Shown here piece after piece: positions 25,699 through 33,247 of a stretch of DNA of 64,000 bases (the stretch's first letter is position 1; each line of letters begins with the position of its first letter). Both the position numbers and the translations under genes were made by a program. The notes beneath the pieces were generated by a model, which saw nothing but the letters and a program-made list of their open reading frames with translations, did no database searches and was not told the DNA's origin. Origin of the DNA: Caulobacter sp. S45 (GTDB taxonomy: Bacteria > Pseudomonadota > Alphaproteobacteria > Caulobacterales > Caulobacteraceae); contig NZ_LMUL01000001.1 of NCBI RefSeq assembly GCF_009765965.1, positions 55,276 to 119,275 on the forward strand, written 5' to 3'.

Positions 25699-26706
25699 AT
25701 GAAGCGGGCGGATCGACTGAATGTGGCGCGGGCGATGGCGGTGGGGCTCGCCGGGCTGGCCTGGGCGAACACGATGGCGGTGGCGGCGCCTGCATCCCCT
25801 TCGCCCGCCGCCGACCCACCGACCAACCCGCTCTGGAGCGAGCAGAAGGTGCGCAACTACCTGCCGGACATGAGTTGGCCGGAGGTGGAGGACCTGCTCA
25901 AGCGCACCGACATGGTGATCATCCCGGTCGGGTCGTTGGAGGAGCACGGGCTGCACGGCCCCATCGGCACCGATTTCCTGAACGGGACCGAGCAGGCCAA
26001 GCTGATCGCACAGAAGACCGACGTGCTGGTGGCGCCGATCCTGATGCCCGGCAATTCGCCCTACCACATGGGTTTTCCGGGCACGATCACCCTGTCGGCC
26101 GAGACCATCGAGAAGGTGTATTTCGAGGCGGTGCAGAGCCTGATCAAGCACGGCTTCCGTCGCTTCCTGCTGCTGAACGCCCACGGCGGCAACGCGGCGA
26201 CCACCCGCTTCATCGTCGACCGGATCAACCAGGAGACGCCCGGCGTGGCGGTTGAGCTGGGCGAGGCGGCTGGGCCCTTCATGTCGGGCGCCTACAAGGC
26301 CGCGGTGGCGAAGGGCGCGAAAGAGTTTCCGGAGCCCAGGGTGTTCGACCGCCATTCCGGCGTCGGCGAGACCAGCGATTCGCTCTACCTGATCCCCAAC
26401 CTGGTGAACATGAAGGCGGCGCGCACCGCCAAGATGACCCTGCCGCCCCACCTCCAGGCCATGCTGCCCCAGGTGATCGCCAAGGACCGCACCGCCAACC
26501 TGGTCTTCCTGGCCGAGGCGCTGAAAGCCAAGGAGACCGGCAAGCACACCTCGACCCGCGAGATGTCGGACACCGGCGTCTGGGGCGTGGCCGACATCAC
26601 CACCGCCAGCGCCGCCCAGGGCAAGGTCCAGACCGAGACCTTCGTCGACGCCTCGGTCCAGTTCATCGAGGCCTGGAAGAAGCTTCGTCCGATGGGCGTC
26701 AACTGA
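25699..26706 (+). CDS. creatininase-family metal-dependent amidohydrolase, exported
   Basis: 335 residues from the ATG at 25699, preceded by GGGGGCGAG; earlier in-frame starts only lengthen the tail before the signal sequence. Signal peptide around VARAMAVGLAGLAWANTMAV. The metal site is readable: VIIPVGSLEEHGLHGPIGTD gives the Glu, His and Asp ligands, LLLNAHGGNAA the next His, and a Glu follows in HSGVGETSDSLYL. Family members hydrolyse creatinine, mycofactocin precursor or formamidopyrimidine; periplasmic versions are common in proteobacteria with no known substrate. It stands alone on the plus strand. Confidence 0.88.
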   Translation: MKRADRLNVARAMAVGLAGLAWANTMAVAAPASPSPAADPPTNPLWSEQKVRNYLPDMSWPEVEDLLKRTDMVIIPVGSLEEHGLHGPIGTDFLNGTEQAKLIAQKTDVLVAPILMPGNSPYHMGFPGTITLSAETIEKVYFEAVQSLIKHGFRRFLLLNAHGGNAATTRFIVDRINQETPGVAVELGEAAGPFMSGAYKAAVAKGAKEFPEPRVFDRHSGVGETSDSLYLIPNLVNMKAARTAKMTLPPHLQAMLPQVIAKDRTANLVFLAEALKAKETGKHTSTREMSDTGVWGVADITTASAAQGKVQTETFVDASVQFIEAWKKLRPMGVN

Positions 26707-26741
26707 GACGGGTCACGTCGCCGCGGAGATCGCGATGATGC

Positions 26742-27539
26742 CTATCGGGGCTGCAGCGAGGCGGCGATGACGTTGTCGCTCTCGGTGCGGATGGTGCGCT
26801 TCTTGTCGTTCAGGGCCTTCCAGGTCGGATCGTCGACCAGCCCGGCGCGCACCTTGGCCACCACGGCTTCGCGCCGTCCGAACGCGGCGAGGTCGCGGTA
26901 ACGGTAGACGAACAGGGAGTCCCAGCGTCGGCCGACCGGATCGCGGTTCATGTAGATGCGGTAGCCGGCCAGGACGCCGTCCTTCATCCAGCCCCGCACC
27001 TGGGGGATCACATAGCCGTCGACATAGGCGGAGTACTCAGCCTCGCTGTTGTACTCGTAGGGGATGACGTAGAAGACGCTCCCCGCGCCGTCCCAGTCCC
27101 CGTCGGTCCAGGGCATGTCGGCCGAGTAGGTCTGCGCCGGCGTCCCCAGCGCCAGGCCCTGCGCGTCCAGGCCGCCGGGTTGGGTCCGCTCCACCTGGTC
27201 CTGCCAGCGCCCGACCGAGGCATAGTCCGGAAAGCGCACCACGAGCATGGCGTCCCAAGTGTCCACGTCGTCATAGACGTTGAACAGGATCTGGTAGTCC
27301 TTCAGCAGGCCCTTGGCTTTCCAGGCCGCCAGCCGGGCTAGCTCGACGTGCTCCAAGTAGGTGCGGAACGCGGGGCGATCGGCCGGCTTGCTGCGGTAGG
27401 TGATCAGCAGGTTCTGCGGGCCGTCGGCGGGCGTTTCGGCCCTGGCGGGCTTGGGCAAGGGGAAGAGCCCAAGCCACGCGACCGCCGCGAGGCCGCAGGC
27501 GAGGGCGCGACGAGACGGCTTGGGTCCGGGACGGAACAT
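26742..27539 (-). CDS. exported protein with two ferredoxin-like (dimeric alpha-beta barrel) repeats
   Basis: 265 residues from the ATG at 27539, with GAGAGG nine bases upstream. Signal peptide RRALACGLAAVAWLGLFPLP. The mature part consists of two similar units of about 95 residues: LLITYRSKPADRPAFRTYLE ... YDDVDTWDAMLVVRFPDYAS and FYVIPYEYNSEAEYSAYVDG ... DPVGRRWDSLFVYRYRDLAA. The shared pattern (strand, helix, WD hinge, strand) suggests a tandem dimeric-barrel fold of the NIPSNAP/EthD type. Function unknown. A GACAG-N6-GACAG element lies 66 bp upstream and a GTATAC palindrome a little further, so it is probably regulated. Confidence 0.75.
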   Translation of the reverse strand: MFRPGPKPSRRALACGLAAVAWLGLFPLPKPARAETPADGPQNLLITYRSKPADRPAFRTYLEHVELARLAAWKAKGLLKDYQILFNVYDDVDTWDAMLVVRFPDYASVGRWQDQVERTQPGGLDAQGLALGTPAQTYSADMPWTDGDWDGAGSVFYVIPYEYNSEAEYSAYVDGYVIPQVRGWMKDGVLAGYRIYMNRDPVGRRWDSLFVYRYRDLAAFGRREAVVAKVRAGLVDDPTWKALNDKKRTIRTESDNVIAASLQPR

Positions 27540-27605
27540 GCTTCTAACCTCTCGTTCGGTCGCATCGGTGGCTTGATATGCTCCGTGCAGCATCGACCTC
27601 ATCGG

Positions 27606-27621
27606 CTGTCGCGAACCTGTC
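27606..27621 (-). promoter_or_regulatory. tandem-repeat box D upstream of the duplicated-fold exported protein
   Basis: Minus-strand GACAGGTTCGCGACAG: two GACAG half-sites with an 11-bp period, the arrangement bound by OmpR/PhoB-type response regulators. Together with its flanks (27605-27624) it matches 39181-39200 in 19 of 20 bases. The gene start lies 66 bp downstream. Confidence 0.6.
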
Positions 27622-27632
27622 ACCGGCATTTG

Positions 27633-27646
27633 ATCCGTATACGGAT
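27633..27646. promoter_or_regulatory. perfect 14-bp GTATAC palindrome
   Basis: ATCCGTATACGGAT reads the same on both strands. It sits 12 bases upstream of box D, between the beta-propeller gene's stop and the start of the duplicated-fold protein gene. Its core CCGTATACG is shared with the element at 12501-12515. A GntR-type operator is the likeliest reading. Confidence 0.4.
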
Positions 27647-27653
27647 TTTTCCT

Positions 27654-28667
27654 CTACCTCGTCTCCAACACGACGATGTCGAATGCGCCGGGGGCCGGGA
27701 CCTCACGTCCGCCGGTGGCGGATTTCACCATCCGCTTGGCGGCCGGCAGATAGACGCGACCCGTGCGGGGGTCGAAGGCGCCGGTGCGGGCGCCGGTCTC
27801 GGTCGCCGCCATGCTGATCACGCGCGGCGCACCACCGGACAGGGCCGTCACGGTCAGGCTGCCTCCGTTGGCGGGCGAAGGTATGAGGGCGCGGTCGCGG
27901 GCGGCGTCGTAGAGCACCGCGTCGGCGTCCTCGCCGGTCTTCAGCATCGCGATCGTCCGGCCTTCGGGCGAGATGACCTTGGCGAAGCCGTTGCCGCAGG
28001 CGGTCACCATCACCTGGGACTTCGGCGAATAGATCAGTCCGGTCGGGCCCTCGCAGCCCTCGAGCTTGAAGCGGGCGGCGACCTTGCCGGTGCGCAGGTC
28101 CACCTTCACCAGTTCGTTCCTGTCCTCGACGTTGACGAACAGCGCGCCTCGACCGTCCACGACCGCGGCTTCCAACTTGCCGCCGATCGGGATCGGGGCG
28201 CCGGCGACCTTGGCGGCGAGGGGGTCGATCAGGGTGATGTCGCTCGAGGCGCCGTCCATGACCGCGACCAGCTTTGTAGCGGGATCGTACACCGCGCCGT
28301 CCGGCTTCTTGCCGGTGGGCAGGGTGGCGACCACCTGGCCGCTGCCGATGTGGAACAATACAGCCGTTGCCGCGTCCCCGTTGGTCGAGATCGCCAGGTC
28401 GCCGAAGGGGAGCGGCAGGGCGGAATGGACGCGCTGGCCGGGGAGGAGTTTCTCGGTCACTACGCCGCTATCAAGGTCCACCGCCATCACGCCGTAGCCC
28501 CGCGCCACCAGCAGGCGATGCGGATCGGTGGAGACGCTGGCGTAATCCCAGGGCCCATCCGGGCCGGCGATGTGAGCCACCACTTTCGGCGGCGCTTCGC
28601 CTCGGGCCGCAGGGGCTGCGGCCGCCAAGGTTAGGCCTGCGAAAAGTCCAAGGTGTCCGAGCCGCAT
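27654..28667 (-). CDS. exported YncE-like beta-propeller protein
   Basis: 337 residues from the ATG at 28667, with a strong AAAGGAG upstream; an earlier GTG is less likely. Signal peptide MRLGHLGLFAGLTLAAAAPA. Seven blades can be counted from repeats of the form DxxTxxVVATLPTGKKPDGA, KVDLRTGKVAARFKLEGCEG and FDPRTGRVYLPAA. YncE-type propellers are periplasmic and bind DNA, metals or partner proteins; their role is poorly known. It faces an OmpR-type response regulator across an intergenic region with two opposed tandem-repeat boxes, so it is probably under that regulator and linked to the RND pump it controls. Confidence 0.85.
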   Translation of the reverse strand: MRLGHLGLFAGLTLAAAAPAARGEAPPKVVAHIAGPDGPWDYASVSTDPHRLLVARGYGVMAVDLDSGVVTEKLLPGQRVHSALPLPFGDLAISTNGDAATAVLFHIGSGQVVATLPTGKKPDGAVYDPATKLVAVMDGASSDITLIDPLAAKVAGAPIPIGGKLEAAVVDGRGALFVNVEDRNELVKVDLRTGKVAARFKLEGCEGPTGLIYSPKSQVMVTACGNGFAKVISPEGRTIAMLKTGEDADAVLYDAARDRALIPSPANGGSLTVTALSGGAPRVISMAATETGARTGAFDPRTGRVYLPAAKRMVKSATGGREVPAPGAFDIVVLETR

Positions 28668-28708
28668 CGAATAGGTCTCCTTTGTCCTCGTCACGCTAGG
28701 CGGGGCGC

Positions 28709-28724
28709 CTTACGGCAGCCTGAC
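28709..28724 (-). promoter_or_regulatory. tandem-repeat box A, pointing to the beta-propeller gene
   Basis: Minus-strand GTCAGGCTGCCGTAAG: half-sites GTCAG and GTAAG, 11 bp apart, 41 bp before the beta-propeller ATG. It differs in one base from box B upstream of the RND operon (GTCAGGCTGACGTAAG). With box A' it forms a perfect 12-bp-arm inverted repeat at 28716-28742. Confidence 0.65.
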
Positions 28725-28733
28725 GGCGGCGCC

Positions 28734-28749
28734 GTCAGGCTGGGGACAG
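28734..28749 (+). promoter_or_regulatory. tandem-repeat box A', pointing to the response-regulator gene
   Basis: Plus-strand GTCAGGCTGGGGACAG: half-sites GTCAG and GACAG with 11-bp period. It ends 88 bp before the response-regulator ATG (28838); TATTAG at 28773-28778 could be the -10 element. Suggests autoregulation of the two-component system. Confidence 0.6.
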
Positions 28750-28837
28750 GTCGAACGCGCAGGAATTGGCTGTATTAGGGTTGGCGAACGCGTGGGTGGG
28801 TCCACGCGCTGGCCTTCACCCCAACAAAGACGGTCCC

Positions 28838-29527
28838 ATGTCCCGCGTCCTGCTCGTCGAAGACCGTGCGCCGATGCGGTTGCTGATCGCGGCGCACCTG
28901 CGTGAGCGCGGCTTCGTGGTGGACGAGGCGGGGACGGCGGCGGAGGCGCGCGATGCGCTGGCGGTCGGGGTGTACGCCGCCCTGGTGGTCGATCTCGGCC
29001 TGCCCGATGGGGATGGGTCCGAGCTGCTGGGACCGCAGGCTCAGGGCTTTGGGCGTTCAGCCCCGCCGGCCCTGATCATCACCGCGCGCGACAGCGTCGG
29101 CGATCGGATCGCGGGGTTGAACGCCGGGGCCGACGACTACCTGACCAAGCCGTTCGACCTGGAGGAACTGGAAGCGCGATTGCGCGCGATCCTCCGCCGG
29201 CCCGGCGCGCGGCGCGATGTGCGGCTAAGCGTGGGCGATCTAGTGTTCGACACCACCGCGCGTCAGGCCTGGGTGGGCGAGACCGCGCTGCCGCTGCGCC
29301 GGCGCGAGTTGCTGCTGCTGGAGACGCTGATGGTCTCGGCCGAGCGGATCATGGTGCGCGACCTGCTGGAGGAGCAGCTCTACGGCTTCGAGACCTCGGT
29401 CACGCCCAACGCTTTGGAGGTCTCCATCTCCCGGTTGCGCCGCGCGCTGGAGCAGGCGGGCTCGACAGTGCGATTGGAGACCAACCGGGGCATCGGCTAC
29501 CGCCTGACCGCCGAGACCGCGCGATGA
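28838..29527 (+). CDS. OmpR-family response regulator
   Basis: 229 residues from the ATG at 28838; an upstream in-frame start would precede the receiver fold without homology. Receiver: VLLVEDRAPM with the acidic pair, phosphoacceptor Asp in VVDLGLPDGDG (about 51), Thr in IITARDS and Lys in DDYLTKPFDLEE. C-terminal winged helix: LPLRRRELLLLETLMVSAER, then NALEVSISRLRRALEQAGST and RGIGYRL. Kinase gene follows with a 4-nt overlap, then an RND efflux operon. Regulators in this position usually sense metals or envelope stress and switch on the pump. The opposed boxes A and A' and box B before the pump are its likely targets. Confidence 0.93.
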   Translation: MSRVLLVEDRAPMRLLIAAHLRERGFVVDEAGTAAEARDALAVGVYAALVVDLGLPDGDGSELLGPQAQGFGRSAPPALIITARDSVGDRIAGLNAGADDYLTKPFDLEELEARLRAILRRPGARRDVRLSVGDLVFDTTARQAWVGETALPLRRRELLLLETLMVSAERIMVRDLLEEQLYGFETSVTPNALEVSISRLRRALEQAGSTVRLETNRGIGYRLTAETAR

Positions 29528-30855
29528 GGGTCTTTGCAAGTCTGAGGGCGCGCCTGGTGGTGGCGCTGACGACGATCTTCCTCTTGGGCGCCGTGGCCAC
29601 CTTGCTGATGATCTCCAGCCACGCCCGCAGCGTCGGCGAGGTGCTCGAGGACGCCAGTCTCGAGACCCAGGCCCATGACCTGATTGGCGCCCTGCGGTTC
29701 GACGCCGCCAAGCGGCTGGTCGCCGTGCGCATGCCACCGGTCTGGGCCCAGGCCTACGCCACCGGCAAGGCCGCCTACGCCGTCTATGGTCCCGATGGCC
29801 GACTGGAAGCTCGTTCGATGGGCGGGGGAGCGCCGCCGGCGCGGTTCGCGCCGAAGCCGGGGCAGGACGCCACGCCGCTGCGCCTGGTCGGGTCGGCGCA
29901 GGACCTAGCGCTGGGGGCGAGCGCACCATTTGGCCGCTCGGTGGCGGTCACGCGGATCAATCCGGGCCTGCCGCATCCTGACGCGCCCGATCCCTGGGAC
30001 AGCATCGTGCCGCTGACGCTGGTGGCGACCTTGGCCGCCGCCGCGGTGCTGGCGTCGTGGCTGGTGGCCGGCTGGAGCCTGCGGCCTCTGAGACGAACGG
30101 TGCAGGAGGCGACGGCGATCGGACCTGAACGCCCGGCCGCACGCCTGTCGGTGGCGGGCCTGCCTTCGGAGTTCCAGCCCTTGGCCACGGCGCTGAACCG
30201 GGCGCTGGACCGGGTCGCATCGGCCTACGTGGCCGAGCGCCGCTTCACCGCCGACGCCGCCCACGCATTGCGCACGCCATTGTCGGTGCTGGACCTGAGG
30301 CTGCAGCGCGCCCAGGCCGGCGGCCATGTCGACTGGCCCGTGGTGCGCGCCGATCTGGCTGAGCTGGCGCGGGTGGTCACGGCCCTGCTCGCCCTGTCGC
30401 GCGCCGATCGTGTGTCCGGGCCCGAACCGCACGCCGCGCTGAACCTGGCGCGCATGGTGCGCGAGGTCGCCGCCGCCATCTCACCGGCCTTGGAGGCCGA
30501 GGGCCGTGGCCTCGGCGTGTCGGCCCCGGCCACCCTGAGTCTCAAGGGAGACGCGGGCGAACTGCGCGACCTGCTTTACGCCCTGCTCGACAATGCGCGG
30601 GTGCATGGACGCGGCGAGGTGTCGGTCATGCTCCATCAGGTCGAGGCGCGGGCGGTGCTCATCGTGCGCGATCAGGGCGACGGCGTGCCGGAAGCCGAGC
30701 GCGAGCGGATGTTCGAACGCTTCCGCCAGCGCGATGCCAGCCGAGGCGGCGCTGGCCTGGGCCTGGCCATCGTGCGCCAGGCGGCGAGGAATCATGGCGG
30801 CGAGGCGCATTTCAGCGGCCCGGCCGAGATCGAAGTTCGGCTGGACCTGGGCTGA
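29524..30855 (+). CDS. sensor histidine kinase, QseC/CzcS-like
   Basis: 443 residues, ATG overlapping the regulator stop (ATGA). First helix at about 10-30 (ARLVVALTTIFLLGAVATLL), a periplasmic domain of about 120 residues, second helix near 160-185 (LTLVATLAAAAVLASWLVAG), a HAMP-like linker (LRRTVQEATAI) and the H-box FTADAAHALRTPLSVLDLRL. Catalytic boxes: ALLDNARVHG, VRDQGDGVP and GGAGLGLAIVRQAARNHGG. No histidine- or cysteine-rich metal motif stands out in the sensor loop, so the ligand is open. Partner of the preceding regulator and, by position, of the downstream RND pump. Confidence 0.93.
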   Translation: MRVFASLRARLVVALTTIFLLGAVATLLMISSHARSVGEVLEDASLETQAHDLIGALRFDAAKRLVAVRMPPVWAQAYATGKAAYAVYGPDGRLEARSMGGGAPPARFAPKPGQDATPLRLVGSAQDLALGASAPFGRSVAVTRINPGLPHPDAPDPWDSIVPLTLVATLAAAAVLASWLVAGWSLRPLRRTVQEATAIGPERPAARLSVAGLPSEFQPLATALNRALDRVASAYVAERRFTADAAHALRTPLSVLDLRLQRAQAGGHVDWPVVRADLAELARVVTALLALSRADRVSGPEPHAALNLARMVREVAAAISPALEAEGRGLGVSAPATLSLKGDAGELRDLLYALLDNARVHGRGEVSVMLHQVEARAVLIVRDQGDGVPEAERERMFERFRQRDASRGGAGLGLAIVRQAARNHGGEAHFSGPAEIEVRLDLG

Positions 30856-30865
30856 TCGTCCTCCA

Positions 30866-30881
30866 GTCAGGCTGACGTAAG
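30866..30881 (+). promoter_or_regulatory. tandem-repeat box B upstream of the RND operon
   Basis: GTCAGGCTGACGTAAG: half-sites GTCAG and GTAAG with 11-bp period. The box ends exactly 22 nt before the channel-gene ATG at 30904. The ATG has no Shine-Dalgarno sequence, so a leaderless transcript with the box at about -38 to -23 is plausible. Confidence 0.65.
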
Positions 30882-30903
30882 CCAACCGGGTCAAGTTGGC
30901 GCC

Positions 30904-32232
30904 ATGCCGAGCCTTGCCAGACTCTTGTCGACCTGCGTGGCGCTCTCCGCGACCCTGCTCGTGGCGGGATGCGCCAGCTATCGCCCGCTGCCGCTCCCGA
31001 CCACGCCGACGCCCACAGTCGAGGCCGCCGCGCCTTTTCCCGATGGCCCGCTGACATCGGAGCAGATCACCGCCCTGGTGCTGCGGGATGACGCCGAACT
31101 GATCGCGGCGCGGCGACAGAAGGGCGTAGCCGAGGCGCAACTGCTGCAGGCGGGCCTGCTGCCCGATCCCAGTTTCGGCGGGGCGATCCTGCCGCTGACG
31201 GCGGGGCCGGGGACGACCTTCGCCTGGAACGCCAATATCCAGGAGGACCTGCGCGCCCTGGTGACGCTCAAGGCGCGCAAGCAGGGCGCCCGCGCCGCCT
31301 CGCTGCAGGTGGACGCCCAACTGCTCTGGCAGGAGTGGCAAGCGGTGGGCCAGGCGCGGTTGCTCTACGCTCAGATCGTCTCCGGCGAGCGGGGCATGAG
31401 GCTGTTGGTCGAGACCCAGCGGGTGTTCGCCGACCGCACCGCGCGGCTGGACCGGGCGCTGGCGGAGGGGAACGCCACGCTGACGACTTCCGCGCCTGAT
31501 CTGGCGGCGCTGCAGGCCGCCCGCGCCCAGGTGGACGCGCTGGAACGCCAGCAGCTCGTGCGCCGGCACCAGCTCAACGCCCTGCTGAACCGCGAGGCCG
31601 ACGCGCCCCTACGGCTGGCCGACGCGCCCGCCGCGCCGGACGTGGACCTCGCCGCCGTCGACGCCTCGGCCGTCGAGATCGCGCAGCGTCGCCCCGACAT
31701 CATCGCGCTCCGGCTCGGGTACCGGGCGCAGGAGGCGCGCACCCGTCTGTCGATCCTGATGCAGTTCCCGGCCTTCAACTTCGGCGTCGGCGGGGGCAGC
31801 GACAACAGCAACGTGCGCTCGGTCGGCCCGCAGTTCAGCACCACCCTCCCGGTGTTCGACCGCAACCAGGGTGACGTCGCCGCCCAGCACGCCACCCGCG
31901 AACAGCTGCACGCCGAATACCAGGCCCGGCTCGACGCCGCCTATTCCCAGGCCCGCGCCGCCGTCGCCGAACTGCGTCAGGCGGAGCGCCAGCTGGCGGT
32001 GGTGCGCGCCGATCTGCCCGGGACCCGCCGCGCCGCCGCCCAAGCCGCCAGCGCCTTCCAGGCCGGCGCGTTGGACGAACTTGGCTACGTCGACCTGATC
32101 TCCGCCAACCTGACCAAGCAGCAGGAGATCGTCGCCCTCGAACAGACCGTGCTCGAACAGCAGGTGGCGCTGGCGACCCTCACCGGCGCCGGCCTGCCCG
32201 CCATCGACGCCCTTCCGGACACCGCCGCATGA
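30904..32232 (+). CDS. TolC-family outer-membrane lipoprotein channel (CusC-like)
   Basis: 442 residues. The signal peptide ends in a lipobox, LVAGC (Cys22), as in CusC/OprM-type channels that are lipid-anchored. Helical hairpin repeats follow (for example LVETQRVFADRTARLDRALA and the late LISANLTKQQEIVALEQTVL) with the turn FNFGVGGGSDNSNVRSVGPQ typical of the CusC-like group. First gene of the channel-adaptor-pump operon; the adaptor begins inside its stop codon (ATGA). The ATG has no ribosome-binding site and sits 22 nt after box B. Confidence 0.9.
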   Translation: MPSLARLLSTCVALSATLLVAGCASYRPLPLPTTPTPTVEAAAPFPDGPLTSEQITALVLRDDAELIAARRQKGVAEAQLLQAGLLPDPSFGGAILPLTAGPGTTFAWNANIQEDLRALVTLKARKQGARAASLQVDAQLLWQEWQAVGQARLLYAQIVSGERGMRLLVETQRVFADRTARLDRALAEGNATLTTSAPDLAALQAARAQVDALERQQLVRRHQLNALLNREADAPLRLADAPAAPDVDLAAVDASAVEIAQRRPDIIALRLGYRAQEARTRLSILMQFPAFNFGVGGGSDNSNVRSVGPQFSTTLPVFDRNQGDVAAQHATREQLHAEYQARLDAAYSQARAAVAELRQAERQLAVVRADLPGTRRAAAQAASAFQAGALDELGYVDLISANLTKQQEIVALEQTVLEQQVALATLTGAGLPAIDALPDTAA

Positions 32233-33236
32233 CCCGTTCGTTCGCCCTCGCCCTGCTCGCTGTCTCCGCCGTCGCCGCGCCCGCGCTTGCGGACGGGACC
32301 ACCCTGGTGCGCACCGAGACGCCGCGCCGTGGAAGCGCGCCCCGCACCTTCACAGCCTATGGCTCGGCGGCGGCCTCCAGCTTGGCGGCGCGCTCACTGA
32401 CCCTGCCGCAGACCGGGCAGGTGGTCTCGGTGCTGGTGACCCAGAGCCAGGCGGTCCGTAAGGGGCAGGCCCTGCTCAGTTTCGCCACCGCCCCCTCGGC
32501 GATCAGCGGCTATCGCCAGGCCCAGACGGCGGTGACGCTCGCCAGGGCCCAGCAGCAGCACGCCGTCCAGCTCTTGGCCCAGCAGCTCGGCACCAAGGAC
32601 CAGCTCGCCGTGGCCGACAAGGCGGTCGCCGACGCCCAGGCCCAGCTATCCGCCCTGGCGCGCGAAGGCGCGGGCCGGGCGAGCGTCACGCTCACCGCCC
32701 CCTTCGACGGGGTGATCGCCACCGTTCCTGTGGCTCCCGGCGACCGCCCGGCCGCCGGCGCAGCGCTGGTCACGCTGAACCGCAGCTCGGGGGTGCAGGT
32801 CTCGCTGGGCCTGGAGCCCGGCTGGAGAAGTCAGGTCAAGGTCGGCCAGGCCGTCCGGCTGGAGCCGCTGGGCGGCGGCCCGGCCATCGACGGCCATGTG
32901 ATCCGGGTCGACGCAGTGCTGAACCCGCGCTCGCGCCTGCTGGACGTGGACATCGCCGTCCCCGCCGGCCAAGCCATCTCCGGCGAGGCCTTCCGCGCCC
33001 GCGTGGCGGTAGGCGTGCTGCAGGGCTGGCTGCTGCCCCACGAGGCGGTGCGGGTCGAGGACGGCAAGGCCTTCGTATTCCAGGTCGCTGGTGGCAAGGC
33101 CCACCGGGTGGACGTGGAAGTGGCTCAGGCCGGACGCGACGTGGATGTGGCCCAGGGCCCGCTCGATCCCGCCCGGCCGTTGGTGACGGTGGGCGCCTAT
33201 CAGCTCGACGACGGCGACGCCGTCCGCACCCGCTGA
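32229..33236 (+). CDS. RND periplasmic adaptor subunit
   Basis: 335 residues, ATG overlapping the channel gene by 4 nt. Cleavable-type signal peptide RSFALALLAVSAVAAPALAD, so it is periplasmic and not anchored by a helix. Lipoyl halves QTGQVVSVLVTQSQAVRKGQ and LTAPFDGVIATVPVAPGDRP enclose a short hairpin (about 85-150), followed by barrel domains (VSLGLEPGWRSQVKVGQAVR). The hairpin is shorter than in AcrA. Links the pump encoded 11 nt downstream to the lipoprotein channel upstream. Confidence 0.9.
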   Translation: MTRSFALALLAVSAVAAPALADGTTLVRTETPRRGSAPRTFTAYGSAAASSLAARSLTLPQTGQVVSVLVTQSQAVRKGQALLSFATAPSAISGYRQAQTAVTLARAQQQHAVQLLAQQLGTKDQLAVADKAVADAQAQLSALAREGAGRASVTLTAPFDGVIATVPVAPGDRPAAGAALVTLNRSSGVQVSLGLEPGWRSQVKVGQAVRLEPLGGGPAIDGHVIRVDAVLNPRSRLLDVDIAVPAGQAISGEAFRARVAVGVLQGWLLPHEAVRVEDGKAFVFQVAGGKAHRVDVEVAQAGRDVDVAQGPLDPARPLVTVGAYQLDDGDAVRTR

Positions 33237-33247
33237 GACCGAATATC

